A stretch of DNA of 64,000 bases. Source: Candidatus Abyssobacteria bacterium SURF_17. GTDB taxonomy: Bacteria > Abyssobacteria > SURF-5. The notes beneath the pieces were generated by a model that worked only from the letters and a program-made list of their open reading frames with translations, searched no databases and was not told where the DNA came from. The position numbers and the translations under genes were made by a program. Location: contig QZKI01000143.1 of the NCBI GenBank assembly GCA_003598055.1, forward strand, positions 20,127 through 84,126, written 5' to 3'. This document shows, piece by piece, positions 17,322 through 25,638 of this stretch (positions are counted from its first letter, which is position 1; every line of letters begins with the position of its first letter).

Positions 17322-18002
17322 ATGGCACGGACCATGACGAAAGGCGCGTGCATGTTGTGTAACGCGAACGTAAGCAAGGCTGGAATGACCAAACATCTGG
17401 CAGCATGCGTAGCAAAGGAAATCAATCCGGGACGGGCGTCCGACACTCAGAAGGCGACAGAAGGGAGGATATTTCATCTTATAGTGGAAGGTCGGGATCA
17501 GCCGCAATACTGGATGCATCTCGAAATGCCGCATGACGCAACCCTCAAGAAGCTCGACTCTTTCCTCAGAGACAAGTGGTTGGAATGTTGCGGACACTTA
17601 AGCGCGTTCACGTTTCAAAATGAGCGGTATGCATCGCATCCTTCGCCGGACTTCGACAGGAGAGGCATGAATGCTACATTGGGCAAAGTGCTCACGCAGG
17701 GAATGAAATTCTATCATGAGTATGATTTCGGCACCACTACAGATTTGGTCATCAAGGTGGTGGGCGAAAGACAGGGCAAGATGAAGGGAACCGTCCGTCT
17801 CCTGGCTGTGAACGATCCTCCGCTAATACCGTGCGGGACATGCGGAAAGGAAGCGGTGCACGTGTGCAGCGAATGCGTTTGGTCGAGCGACAAGGCGTGG
17901 TTGTGTGAGGAATGCGCCGAACAGCATGAGTGCGGCGAAGACATGCTCTTGCCAGTGGTTAACTCACCACGGGTCGGAATGTGCGGATATACAGGACCTT
18001 AA
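17322..18002 (+). CDS. pRiA4b ORF-3-like protein with zinc-finger ends
   Basis: From the ATG at 17322 (GAAAGGA eight bases upstream) the protein has 226 residues; the frame is open to a TTG at 17244, and another ATG lies at 17313. The N-terminus holds a small finger (CMLC, then HLAAC). The middle, about residues 45-160, matches the plasmid pRiA4b ORF-3-like fold: FHLIVEGRDQPQYWMHLEMP, TLKKLDSFLRDKWLECCGHL, and the highly conserved MKFYHEYDFGTTTDLVIKV. The C-terminus has two CxxC pairs (CGTCG, CSEC) plus CEEC and further Cys/His, likely binding zinc. Relatives occur on plasmids and mobile elements and in chromosomes; their function is not established. Confidence 0.8.
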   Translation: MARTMTKGACMLCNANVSKAGMTKHLAACVAKEINPGRASDTQKATEGRIFHLIVEGRDQPQYWMHLEMPHDATLKKLDSFLRDKWLECCGHLSAFTFQNERYASHPSPDFDRRGMNATLGKVLTQGMKFYHEYDFGTTTDLVIKVVGERQGKMKGTVRLLAVNDPPLIPCGTCGKEAVHVCSECVWSSDKAWLCEECAEQHECGEDMLLPVVNSPRVGMCGYTGP

Positions 18003-18045
18003 CTGCGAAAAATCCCGTCACGAACCCTGATAGAGAGGAGCTTCA

Positions 18046-18846
18046 ATGCCAAAGGTGTCTGTCAACGGTGTGAACCTGTATTATGAAATCCACGGGTCGG
18101 GCGAACCGATTGTGTTGTTTATGGGGCTGGGCGGAAACATCGCGATATGGGACATCGAACTCATTAACGCCTTGGCAGAGAGGTTCAAGGTTATCATATT
18201 TGATAATCGTGGCACCGGGCGGTCGGACATGCCCGATGAAGAATACTCGATCGAGCTATTCGCGGACGATTCGGCGGCTCTGTTAGATGCGCTCGGAATC
18301 GAATCGGCATATATCCTGGGCGCATCGATGGGCGGGATGACGGCTCAGGAGTTCGCTCTCAAGTATCCGCGGAAATGCCGGAAGCTCATCCTGTGCTGCA
18401 CGCTTGCGGGCGGCGAGAACTCTGTTCCACCAACCGGCGAAGCGCTCGCAATCCTGATGAGTGTCAAAGACCTGTCACCCGAGGAAGGCACGCGCGCGAT
18501 GCGGCCTGCCGCATTCACGAAGCGATTCATCGAGACGAATGGGGATTGGCTCGAAGAGAAGCTCAAGAGGGAGATTGCGTACCCGACGCCGCCGCATGCG
18601 TTCGAGCGACACCTGCAAGCCGCTATGACCTTTGATGCTTACGACCGGTTGCCCCGCATTTCCTGCCCGACGCTTGTCATGACAGGCGTCGAGGATATCC
18701 TCATCCCCGCCAGGAACTCGGAAATTCTTGCTCAGAGAATCCCCGGCGCGAAGCTTATTCTTTTTGACAATTCTGCTCATGGCTTCATGAGCGAGCGACG
18801 GGATGGCGTGCTGGCAGCCATATTTCAATTCATTGAAGAGGGCTGA
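18046..18846 (+). CDS. Alpha/beta-fold hydrolase
   Basis: This 266-residue enzyme has the full alpha/beta-hydrolase layout: oxyanion segment VLFMGLGGN (about 28), DNRGTGRSDMP (about 62), nucleophile elbow GASMGGMTAQ with Ser96 or nearby, acid in GVEDILIPARNS and catalytic His in FDNSAHGFMSE. It may be a carboxylesterase, lactonase or similar (3-oxoadipate enol-lactonase-like sequences look alike); the substrate cannot be read from the sequence. GAGAGGAG precedes the ATG. It stands 43 bases after the pRiA4b-like gene and may share its transcript. Confidence 0.88.
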   Translation: MPKVSVNGVNLYYEIHGSGEPIVLFMGLGGNIAIWDIELINALAERFKVIIFDNRGTGRSDMPDEEYSIELFADDSAALLDALGIESAYILGASMGGMTAQEFALKYPRKCRKLILCCTLAGGENSVPPTGEALAILMSVKDLSPEEGTRAMRPAAFTKRFIETNGDWLEEKLKREIAYPTPPHAFERHLQAAMTFDAYDRLPRISCPTLVMTGVEDILIPARNSEILAQRIPGAKLILFDNSAHGFMSERRDGVLAAIFQFIEEG

Positions 18847-18909
18847 AGTGGGAAGTCTTGCGGGCGGAGGAAGTCGGTCGCATTGCGGAAGCGCAAGCGG
18901 GGAAGAGAC

Positions 18910-19221
18910 TCAACCCGTCATATCAATCTGCTGGCCAACTGGTTTTCCCTCGGCCTTTTTCTGCGTCGAAGGTGAGCCGGGCTTCTCTGCTTCAATGAGA
19001 GAAGGCTCTTCCCCCGTGATACGTGCAGTGTTTGAGATTGCCTTGCGAAGCGGTTGGCGGTTTCCCGAGTTGGAATTGGGACTTTCCTCAGGGTTGTTCT
19101 CCGCTCCAGTGACGCTCTCGACTATCTCGAGAAAATTCAGGCCGCTTTCAGGGATGGCCTGACCGGGCGCGGTTCGACGCGCCAGCAGCGATTGCGATAA
19201 TGGTCTGAATCGCACTTCCAT
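18910..19221 (-). CDS. Hypothetical small polar protein
   Basis: I do not recognise this 103-residue frame. It is supported mainly by a good ribosome binding site (AGGAG nine bases before the ATG) and by lying in a gap convergent with the preceding hydrolase. The N-terminus is basic and hydrophobic (RFRPLSQSLLARR), the middle has one short amphipathic stretch (LNFLEIVESV), and the C-terminal half is polar and Pro/Ser/Glu-rich, probably disordered. No membrane segment or Cys cluster is present. Noncoding sequence remains possible. Confidence 0.4.
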   Translation of the reverse strand: MEVRFRPLSQSLLARRTAPGQAIPESGLNFLEIVESVTGAENNPEESPNSNSGNRQPLRKAISNTARITGEEPSLIEAEKPGSPSTQKKAEGKPVGQQIDMTG

Positions 19222-19603
19222 GGGTGCAAGCTCCTGATCCAGGGACTGGTATCTCCAAGGTTTGGCAAATTCAATGCCACAGAGGGTGGCCAGAAACGTT
19301 GGCAGTTTATAAAATGCTTATTAGAATAGAGTTACGTAGCTAAAGCTAAAGTAATTTCTCGGGCGGAGTCCGAAGTTCAAACTGAGCAAGGTAGGCAAAA
19401 ATTCACGCATTCCGGGAAGGTTTTTCATGGTTGCGGGCCTTGTATGCTCGATGTCGGAGTTGTAGGGTCGTTCGCGAACGACCCCTACAATCTTCGGATG
19501 AGGCCTGCTGGCTCAGGGCACAATTTTTCTCGGACGCTTTGCGCCGCATAGGTGATTGTTCTTTACTTATGTGGTAGAATCGTGCGAAATGAGGAGGTGA
19601 ACG
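19222..19603. other. Intergenic region with palindrome
   Basis: This 382-base gap holds the palindromic repeat at 19460-19490 and the purN ribosome binding site (GAGGAGG). The AT-rich stretch 19310-19360 contains short direct words (AGCTAAAGCTAAAG) but no clear promoter or gene. Confidence 0.4.
19460..19490. repeat. Palindromic repeat with TGTAGGG ends
   Basis: A 15-base arm starting TTGTAGGGTCGTTCG is followed directly by its complement with one extra C, ending CCCTACAA. The TGTAGGG/CCCTACA ends are shared with the elements at 26686 and 51709, so it is probably a member of the same dispersed family. Confidence 0.7.
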
Positions 19604-20221
19604 ATGGCAGAGAAATTACGAATCGGCGTTTTGGGCTCGGGCAAGGGGTCCAACCTGCAGTCCATTATTGACAATGTGGCCGCCGGGAAGATACCGGTGA
19701 AGATAGCCTGCGTGGTGAGCGATGTGGAGGAGGCGTACATCCTTGAGCGTGCTCGCAAACACGGGATTGAGGCCATCTACATTCCGCCGGGCAAACACAA
19801 GACGAAACTCGACGCGGAGAGCGAGGCTCAATATGTGAAGTGCTTGAAAGATAGAGGGGTCGGTCTGGGTGTCTTGGCTGGTTTCATGCGCATGCTGAAG
19901 GAGCCTTTTATCGAGGCATTTCCCAATCGCATTATTAATATTCATCCTTCGTTACTACCGGCATTTCGCGGACTCGAGGCATGGAAACAGGCACTCGATT
20001 ACGGCGTGAGGTACACCGGTTGCACTGTCCACTTTATCGAGATGGGGATGGATACCGGGCCCATAATCATGCAGGCAGTCGTCGAAGTGAAGGACGACGA
20101 CACACCAGAGACGCTGCACCAGCGCATTCAGGTGCAAGAGCACCGGATATACCCGGAAGTGATTCGCTTGATAGCCGAGGGGCGGGTGGCAGTGAAAGGA
20201 AGGAAGGTAATCGTGCGGTGA
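19604..20221 (+). CDS. purN: Phosphoribosylglycinamide formyltransferase
   Basis: This 205-residue enzyme transfers the formyl group of 10-formyltetrahydrofolate to GAR in purine synthesis. The N-terminal GSGKGSNLQS loop binds the phosphate of the substrate. The catalytic residues are present: Asn112 and His114 in INIHPSLLPAF and Asp150 in MGMDTGPII. Length and the ending (HRIYPEVIRLIAEGRV) are typical, so it is complete. GAGGAGG lies seven bases before the ATG. It is monocistronic here, which is unusual because pur genes are often clustered. Confidence 0.95.
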   Translation: MAEKLRIGVLGSGKGSNLQSIIDNVAAGKIPVKIACVVSDVEEAYILERARKHGIEAIYIPPGKHKTKLDAESEAQYVKCLKDRGVGLGVLAGFMRMLKEPFIEAFPNRIINIHPSLLPAFRGLEAWKQALDYGVRYTGCTVHFIEMGMDTGPIIMQAVVEVKDDDTPETLHQRIQVQEHRIYPEVIRLIAEGRVAVKGRKVIVR

Positions 20222-20575
20222 CCGGAGGGTTCCTGCGCCTCGTTCGCCAATCCTTGGCCGGGCCGCGGGGTTGAACCGCTTTTGTGTTTTCCGGGTTGAC
20301 GGCATGGAGAAAATCCGCTATTATGTCTTGCGATGAACTTGGGTTATGACTCTTTACTACAAACAAAGTGGGAGGCGCTGAGTCGAGATTTGATCATTCC
20401 TTCCTTGTAATGGGGCGTCGGAAAGTCTGGAGGCCTCTTCAGACGAGGTATCCGGCGGCTCCGGTCAATTGTTCATCCCATACGTTGTCACCCCCTGTAA
20501 AATCGTAATCATGCCGGATTGCCCATCGGCAAGAACCGTCACATACTGTTGATGCGGAATAAAGGAGCCCATCGA
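20222..20575. other. Long leader before the bc-type cytochrome operon
   Basis: These 354 bases contain a promoter at 20296-20324 and then about 245 bases of leader before the first cytochrome gene. I see no gene and no clear riboswitch fold in it. Confidence 0.4.
20296..20324 (+). promoter_or_regulatory. Promoter for the cytochrome bc-type operon
   Basis: TTGACG (20296-20301) and TATTAT (20319-20324) are 17 bases apart and face the cytochrome genes. Confidence 0.5.
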
Positions 20576-21724
20576 ATGAGAAAGCTCTTTCTGATCGGTA
20601 GTCTCATGCTGCTGACGGCGATAGCGGGAGACGTGCAGGCGCAGATAGAGGTGAAGACGAATTCGGGCGCCGCGCCTGAATTCGCATCGAGTGTGAGTTG
20701 CGCGAAGTGTCATCTTGACATCTATAACTACTGGAAGGATTCGCTCCATGCGGGAGCGCTGTCGGATTACATTTTTCAGGCAGCCTTTATGATTGCGCTT
20801 AAAGATAAGGGTGACGGCGTCCGTCGTGTATGCCTGGATTGTCACGCTCCCGTCACTCTCGTCAATGACGACGTGATGCTTGAGCAGCCGATCTCGACCG
20901 AGGCAATCACGTGCGATTTCTGCCACCGCATAGCCAATGTGGATTTGGGAAGGGGAGAAAATACGGTTACTCTGACTGCGGGCAAGGAGAAATACGGGCC
21001 GCTCAAGCCACAAGGCTCAGCGGATTCGCATCCGTCTGTTCAATCGAACTTATTCGAGGATTCCAAGTTTTGTGCAACCTGTCATCAGTGGAATAACGAG
21101 CAGGGGGTGGCCATATTTGATACCTATCGCGAGTGGTCGGTCGGTCGATATGCCGAGAAAGGAGTGCACTGTCAGGATTGTCATATGCCCTTGGTGGAGG
21201 GTGCGCTCGTTACGGGGAAACCGAGGAAGCCGGGTGAACGAATAAACTCCCATAATCTCTCCGGCGGACACTCGATAGTGCAGGTTGCCTCTGCCGCTAC
21301 CGTCAAGATTGTGTCCGTTGACCGTGTTGCAGGCGGGCTGCATGTGGTTGTCGAGGTCAGCAACGTTGGGTCGGGGCATATGATTCCGACCGGCATACCC
21401 TCACGCGCTCTCGTGCTTGAGGTGCAGTTGCTGGATGCACGCGGCAATGTTGTCGAAACAGAAAGATATACCTTCAGAAAAATTGTTCTCGACAGCCAGC
21501 ATAACGAGATCACGGTAGACGCAGACATTATTCTCAATGGCGCTCTTATTTCGAAGGACAACAGAATTCCTCCGGGGGCGACGGTTTCGATTCCGTTTGA
21601 TTTTGCAGCGTCTCAGCAGCAGAACTATCTTGTTCGCGCATTGCTCCGTTACACGTATAAGCCGCTCGTGCTTAAGGAAGAAGAGATAAACATTGAAATG
21701 GGTTCCGACGCAAAGAGACCATGA
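20576..21724 (+). CDS. Periplasmic pentaheme cytochrome c
   Basis: The chosen ATG has AAAGGAG nine bases upstream and gives 382 residues starting with a clear signal peptide (MRKLFLIGSLMLLTAIAG, cut near VQAQ). Five CxxCH haem-binding motifs follow: CAKCH, CLDCH, CDFCH, CATCH and CQDCH, all in the first 220 residues, in the pattern of cytochrome c-554-like domains. The C-terminal 160 residues are a beta-rich domain without haems (HMIPTGIPSRALVLEVQLLD). It is probably the periplasmic electron partner of the bc complex encoded immediately downstream; its stop overlaps the Rieske start in ATGA. Confidence 0.9.
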   Translation: MRKLFLIGSLMLLTAIAGDVQAQIEVKTNSGAAPEFASSVSCAKCHLDIYNYWKDSLHAGALSDYIFQAAFMIALKDKGDGVRRVCLDCHAPVTLVNDDVMLEQPISTEAITCDFCHRIANVDLGRGENTVTLTAGKEKYGPLKPQGSADSHPSVQSNLFEDSKFCATCHQWNNEQGVAIFDTYREWSVGRYAEKGVHCQDCHMPLVEGALVTGKPRKPGERINSHNLSGGHSIVQVASAATVKIVSVDRVAGGLHVVVEVSNVGSGHMIPTGIPSRALVLEVQLLDARGNVVETERYTFRKIVLDSQHNEITVDADIILNGALISKDNRIPPGATVSIPFDFAASQQQNYLVRALLRYTYKPLVLKEEEINIEMGSDAKRP

Positions 21725-22233
21725 AGGATACGAGCATACTTGCGCGAAGGCTTATGGAAGGAGGCTCACATTTGCAGGCTCAGAATGGAGAGGAAGGCAA
21801 CAAGGCTATTAAGCGGCGGTCATTCTTGAATTATTGGCTCGGCGTTTCGCTGGCCACGTTTGGCGGATTCTCGGCCTACGCTCTTGCACGATACCTTTTC
21901 CCTCCGGGATTGGCCGGCGCCGAAGCGGCGGGCGAGGATGTTCGCATCATGCTTTCAGAGCTTCCTGTCGGCACTGCGAAGGTTTTCCGGTATAAGGGAG
22001 AGCCGAGCGTGGCTGTCCGAACGGGAGAAAAGGCGGTTCGTGTGCTGTCGGCGGTATGCCCGCACTTGGGATGTATCGTGAAATGGGATAGCGGCAAGAG
22101 CTTACTCGTGTGCCCTTGTCATGCCGCCGTGTTTGATGTCAACGGCAACGTCGTCAGCGGGCCTGCTCCGAGACCATTGGCCAGCTACCCTGCGCGGATT
22201 GTGCAGGATGAGGTCATCGTGGGGGAAACATAG
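21721..22233 (+). CDS. Rieske iron-sulfur protein of bc-type complex
   Basis: The 170-residue protein has one N-terminal membrane helix (about residues 38-60, YWLGVSLATFGGFSAYALA) preceded by KRRSF, which resembles a Tat-type anchor. The Rieske cluster ligands are in CPHLGC and CPCHAAVF, giving two Cys and two His plus the disulfide cysteines. GPAPRPLASYP is the conserved Pro loop. Together with the split cytochrome b that follows it takes electrons from quinol. It overlaps the pentaheme cytochrome gene by four bases and ends three bases before the cytochrome b gene. Confidence 0.93.
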   Translation: MKDTSILARRLMEGGSHLQAQNGEEGNKAIKRRSFLNYWLGVSLATFGGFSAYALARYLFPPGLAGAEAAGEDVRIMLSELPVGTAKVFRYKGEPSVAVRTGEKAVRVLSAVCPHLGCIVKWDSGKSLLVCPCHAAVFDVNGNVVSGPAPRPLASYPARIVQDEVIVGET

Positions 22234-22236
22234 CAT

Positions 22237-22980
22237 ATGGTTGAACAAGAGCAAAAAGAAACAAAGCCGCAAACCCAACCCAGCTTCGAACAGCGGTCGG
22301 GATTGCGCGAGTTGTTCGAATTGTTCTCGCTGACCGGCTTCGTTTACGGCCCGCTCGATGAGCGGCTTGATATTCGCGATGCGCTCGAGAAGAACCTGAA
22401 GAAGCCGGTGCCGCATCATGTCAATTGGCTGTTCTGTTTCGGCGGAATCTCTCTGTTTTTGTTCGTTGTTCAGGGGGTAACCGGCATCATGCTGCTCATG
22501 TATTACCGGCCGACAGTGGCCGAGGCATATAAGAGTGTGGTTTTCATAACTAACAATGTGCCGTTCGGATGGCTGGTTCGGGGGCTGCATCATTGGGCTG
22601 CGAATCTCATGATTATCATGGTGTTTTTGCATATGGCTCGCGTGTTCTTTTATGGGGCATATAAGCCTCCGCGCGATTTCAACTGGGTCACGGGCGTGAT
22701 ATTGCTGACGCTTACGCTCGGTTTCGGGTTCACCGGTTACCTGCTGCCGTGGAGTCAGATATCGTACTGGGCCACAACCGTTGGCACGGAGGTGCCCGCA
22801 GCGGTGCCGTTCATCGGAGGCTTTCTGAGCACGCTTATTCGCGGAGGGCAAGCGGTTGGTCAGTCGACGCTCACGCGCTTCTTCGCAGTTCATGTTGTTA
22901 TCCTGCCTCTTGTCATCAGCTTCTTCTTGCTCGGCCACTTTTTTATGATACGAAAGCAAGGCATTTCAGGACCGCTCTAA
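22237..22980 (+). CDS. Cytochrome b6-like subunit (N-terminal half of cytochrome b)
   Basis: The 247-residue membrane protein carries four helices and the haem-ligating histidines: one pair in LHHWAANLMIIMVFLHMARV and the second in RFFAVHVVILPLVISFFLLGH. The Qo-site helix region LGFGFTGYLLPWSQISYWA is well conserved. As in b6f-type complexes, cytochrome b is split, the C-terminal half being the next gene. A polar 65-residue N-terminal extension (EQEQKETKPQTQPSFEQRSG) precedes the core. The product belongs to the inner-membrane quinol-oxidising complex. Confidence 0.94.
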   Translation: MVEQEQKETKPQTQPSFEQRSGLRELFELFSLTGFVYGPLDERLDIRDALEKNLKKPVPHHVNWLFCFGGISLFLFVVQGVTGIMLLMYYRPTVAEAYKSVVFITNNVPFGWLVRGLHHWAANLMIIMVFLHMARVFFYGAYKPPRDFNWVTGVILLTLTLGFGFTGYLLPWSQISYWATTVGTEVPAAVPFIGGFLSTLIRGGQAVGQSTLTRFFAVHVVILPLVISFFLLGHFFMIRKQGISGPL

Positions 22981-23012
22981 TGGAAAATCGATACAATGGA
23001 GGAATAGCGCGC

Positions 23013-23441
23013 ATGTCCGCAAAGTTGGAGAAAGATTGGAGGGAAGAGGGGGAGCCCTTTTTCCCCAATCACATGCTCGACCAGGGGATGGTAGTATTTG
23101 TCACTCTGGCGATACTCGTAACCCTCGTAATGTTTTTTCCTGCTCCCATGGAGCCGCCGGCCGACCCATTCGAAACGCCGGAACACATCAAGCCGGAATG
23201 GTATTTTCTTTCGGCCTATCAGGCGCTCAAGGTGGCCGAATATTTTTCTTTTCTGGGCGCATGGGCTCCGAAGGCTCTTGGCATTCTCATGCAGGCAGTA
23301 GGAATTCTCGCGCTTATTCTCTTGCCGTTTCTCGACAAGAATCCCGAGAGACACCCACGCAAAAGGCCGGTCGTAATCGGTATCGGAATTCTTGCGCTTA
23401 TCCTGCTCGCAGCGCTGACGATATGGGGGAAACTCTCATGA
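23013..23441 (+). CDS. Cytochrome b subunit IV-like (C-terminal half)
   Basis: From the ATG at 23013, which has GGAGG ten bases upstream, the protein has 142 residues; an in-frame ATG at 22980 overlapping the previous stop would add eleven. Three membrane helices are present (MVVFVTLAILVTLVMFF, ALGILMQAVGILALILLPFL, VVIGIGILALILLAAL). The PEWYF motif of the quinol-oxidation site is in HIKPEWYFLSAYQALK. It completes the split cytochrome b. The stop overlaps the nonaheme cytochrome start in ATGA. Confidence 0.9.
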   Translation: MSAKLEKDWREEGEPFFPNHMLDQGMVVFVTLAILVTLVMFFPAPMEPPADPFETPEHIKPEWYFLSAYQALKVAEYFSFLGAWAPKALGILMQAVGILALILLPFLDKNPERHPRKRPVVIGIGILALILLAALTIWGKLS

Positions 23442-24703
23442 GGGGCCTTCGCCGGAGAACGTGCCTGATAAACGCGATGAGTGCGGCTGCGTGTCTGCTG
23501 CTGATGTGGTCGATATGTGCAAGCGCACAGGAGAGTTCTTGCGTTTCCTGTCATGGAGACCTGGAGGACGAGAGACTGACGCCGCCGGTTCAGGACTGGC
23601 TCGCAAGCGTGCACAAGGATGCAGGAGTCGGCTGTGAATCGTGCCATGGCGGCGACCCGCGCGTGAATGACATCGAGGCCATGGCGACCAGCGACTACAT
23701 TGGCGTACCGTTTGTGAAGCAGATTCCTGAGCTCTGTGCTTCATGCCACTCGAATCCGGATAAAATGCGGAAGTACAATCTCCGCGTGGACGAGTACGAC
23801 CTTTTCAAGCGCAGCGGGCACGGACGCGCGCTTTACGAACGCGGTGACACGAAGGTGGCCACCTGCGTCAGCTGTCACGGCGCGCACAAGGTGCTGAGTA
23901 AGACGGACGTTGACTCGCTTGTGCATTACACGAACATCGCTCGCACCTGCGGTGCGTGTCACTCCGACGCCGACTATATGAAGGGGTATGACCTTCCAGT
24001 GGACCAGGTCGAAAGATACAACGAGAGCTACCATGCGCAAATTCTCTATGGAAAGGTGGAAGGGAAGAACCCTGCGCTCGCTCCCACATGCGCAAGCTGC
24101 CACACGCACAGCCCGTTGCTTCCCGGGGCTGCGGAAGTACCCGAGCTTTGTGGCAGGTGCCACTCGGTCACGGCAAAGTATTTCAAAGACAGTCCCCACT
24201 ACGTGGCTTTGACGGAGGTAGGCGTGCCAAGATGCGTTGACTGTCACGGGAATCACGACATCCGCTATCCGGGAATCGAGATGCTTTCGGGAACGGAGGA
24301 AGGCCACTGCGGATTCTGTCATGACGCGAGCTCGACTCAGTATCAGACAGCCCAGCAAATAAAAGGCCTTCTGGAGTCGGCGTCGGAAGATTTGGAATTG
24401 GTAGAGCGAGAATTGGCCGACATAGAACACTCGGGCCGAAATCTCGACGACCTGAAGACGCTGAGAGACGAGGCACAGACAAGTCTCACCGAAGTTCTAC
24501 CCATCACGCACACGCTCTCAGTTGAGAAAATAGAGGGAAAGACCGCCCGGGTTGACGAGAACGCGGAAAAGGTTCTTCAGAAGGTAAGTGAGTTCAAGGG
24601 GGAACTCAAGGCCCGGAAACGGAATCTGGGAATCATCCTTGCGGTCATTCTCGTGAATGTCGGCTTCCTGTGGCTGAAGCGCCGGTCTATCGGTCGTTCT
24701 TAG
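23438..24703 (+). CDS. Membrane-anchored nonaheme cytochrome c
   Basis: The 421-residue protein starts with a signal peptide (about residues 1-30, AACLLLMWSICASAQ). Nine CxxCH motifs are visible: CVSCH, CESCH, CASCH, CVSCH, CGACH, CASCH, CGRCH, CVDCH and CGFCH, all before about residue 295. A coiled-coil region (about 300-395, SASEDLELVERELADIEHS) precedes one C-terminal membrane helix (NLGIILAVILVNVGFLWL), so the haem domain sits in the periplasm anchored at its end. It replaces the cytochrome c1 or f of conventional complexes and likely passes electrons to a terminal reductase or periplasmic carrier. It is the last gene of the operon. Confidence 0.92.
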   Translation: MRGLRRRTCLINAMSAAACLLLMWSICASAQESSCVSCHGDLEDERLTPPVQDWLASVHKDAGVGCESCHGGDPRVNDIEAMATSDYIGVPFVKQIPELCASCHSNPDKMRKYNLRVDEYDLFKRSGHGRALYERGDTKVATCVSCHGAHKVLSKTDVDSLVHYTNIARTCGACHSDADYMKGYDLPVDQVERYNESYHAQILYGKVEGKNPALAPTCASCHTHSPLLPGAAEVPELCGRCHSVTAKYFKDSPHYVALTEVGVPRCVDCHGNHDIRYPGIEMLSGTEEGHCGFCHDASSTQYQTAQQIKGLLESASEDLELVERELADIEHSGRNLDDLKTLRDEAQTSLTEVLPITHTLSVEKIEGKTARVDENAEKVLQKVSEFKGELKARKRNLGIILAVILVNVGFLWLKRRSIGRS

Positions 24704-24775
24704 CAAGCGCTGTCCCCACGCGAGAGAGTCTCGTCCGGGGTCAGGTCACGCGGTCAATTTCCGTTGCGGAGGCGG

Positions 24776-25171
24776 TCACTCTGTTGAAAGCTGTTGAAGG
24801 ATGCCGGTATCCCAATATCCGCAGTAAGAACTTATCTTTCCCTCACGCATCTTGAAGAAGGCCGCGCCGGGAAACTCGAATCTCTTCCCGCCGACATCGA
24901 GCGCGGTCTTGACGACCCATTCCACGGCAGCTTGCTGTCCCTCAGCAATGATAGTAACGAACTCCCACTTCACCTGGAGCGCTTGATTCTCTCCGGCAAG
25001 CTGTTTGAGGTACCCCTTCAACGCTTCCTTTCCCCTGAAAGCGGGAAAGCGTGGGTCACGATACACCACATCGTCTGTGAAAAGGCCCAACGTTTGCGGT
25101 TGGTCCGCCAGGTAACTGTTGTAGGCGTCCCGTAACTGCTTGGCCAGTTGGACAACCAATGGCTCGGGCAT
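24776..25171 (-). CDS. SnoaL-like / NTF2-fold protein
   Basis: The 131-residue protein resembles SnoaL-like polyketide cyclase and ketosteroid-isomerase-type NTF2 folds: an N-terminal helix (VVQLAKQLRDAYNSYLA), then VVYRDPRFPAFRGKEALKGY, and four strands (VKWEFVTIIAEGQQAAVEWV, FEFPGAAFFKMREGKISSYC, GYWDTGILQQL). In this fold the DPRF-type segment and terminal strand shape a ligand pocket, but the reaction cannot be deduced. GGAGGGG lies nine bases before the ATG. It has no operon partner and is convergent with the cytochrome operon. Confidence 0.8.
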   Translation of the reverse strand: MPEPLVVQLAKQLRDAYNSYLADQPQTLGLFTDDVVYRDPRFPAFRGKEALKGYLKQLAGENQALQVKWEFVTIIAEGQQAAVEWVVKTALDVGGKRFEFPGAAFFKMREGKISSYCGYWDTGILQQLSTE

Positions 25172-25233
25172 GTCTCATCCCCTCCTTCGAGCAGCATACG
25201 TGAACACTCATTCAGGAGACCGTCCCGCGAGTG

Positions 25234-25303
25234 TGTAGGTGCGAATTCATTCGCATACGCATGCCGAAAAAAACGGCGGAAACCATGCGAATAAACTCGG
25301 ACC
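25234..25303. repeat. Dispersed palindromic repeat, copy 2
   Basis: TGTAGGTGCGAATTCATTCG begins the element; GCGAAT-tc-ATTCGC (25241-25254) is a perfect local palindrome and ATTCGCAT (25249-25256) pairs with ATGCGAAT (25285-25292). Same family as the element at 5778. Confidence 0.7.
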
Positions 25304-25416
25304 GACACGTTTTCGTCTCCCATATCCGATTACGGAACAGAGGCAATTCCATCATCGACTGTCAGTATCGGCGAAAGGCGTGTTTAAGTCAAGTACATTT
25401 ATCCGGTTCCAACCGC

Positions 25417-25445
25417 TTGACTTCGCTGAGCCTCTTGAGTAAAAT
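25417..25445 (+). promoter_or_regulatory. Promoter for tRNA-Leu
   Basis: TTGACT (25417-25422) and TAAAAT (25440-25445) are 17 bases apart and the -10 box ends 17 bases before the tRNA. Confidence 0.65.
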
Positions 25446-25462
25446 TATCAATGAGCAAGAGC

Positions 25463-25547
25463 GCGGAAGTGGTGGAATTGGCAGACGCGCTGGATTCAGG
25501 GTCCAGTGGGATTAGATCCCGTGGGGGTTCAAGTCCCCCCTTCCGCA
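25463..25547 (+). tRNA. tRNA-Leu (anticodon CAG)
   Basis: A complete class II tRNA of 85 bases can be folded: acceptor GCGGAAG with CTTCCGC, anticodon stem CTGGA/TCCAG around loop TTCAGGG with anticodon CAG, a long variable arm (GTGGGATTAGATCCCGT) and the T-arm GGGGGTTCAAGTCCCCC. The 3' end reads ACAC after the acceptor, so CCA is not encoded and must be added enzymatically. Confidence 0.95.
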
Positions 25548-25638
25548 CACAGGGATTGTGGCGTGAGGCTGCAATCCCTTCGCTGTTTTGAGGCGATACG
25601 CACGGCCAGCGGATCTCGGGGCGGGAAAGTTGCTCAGT

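Noticed and set aside
22749..23012. Longer N-terminus for the cytochrome b subunit IV
   Set aside because: The added part overlaps the cytochrome b6 gene and is only a frame shadow.
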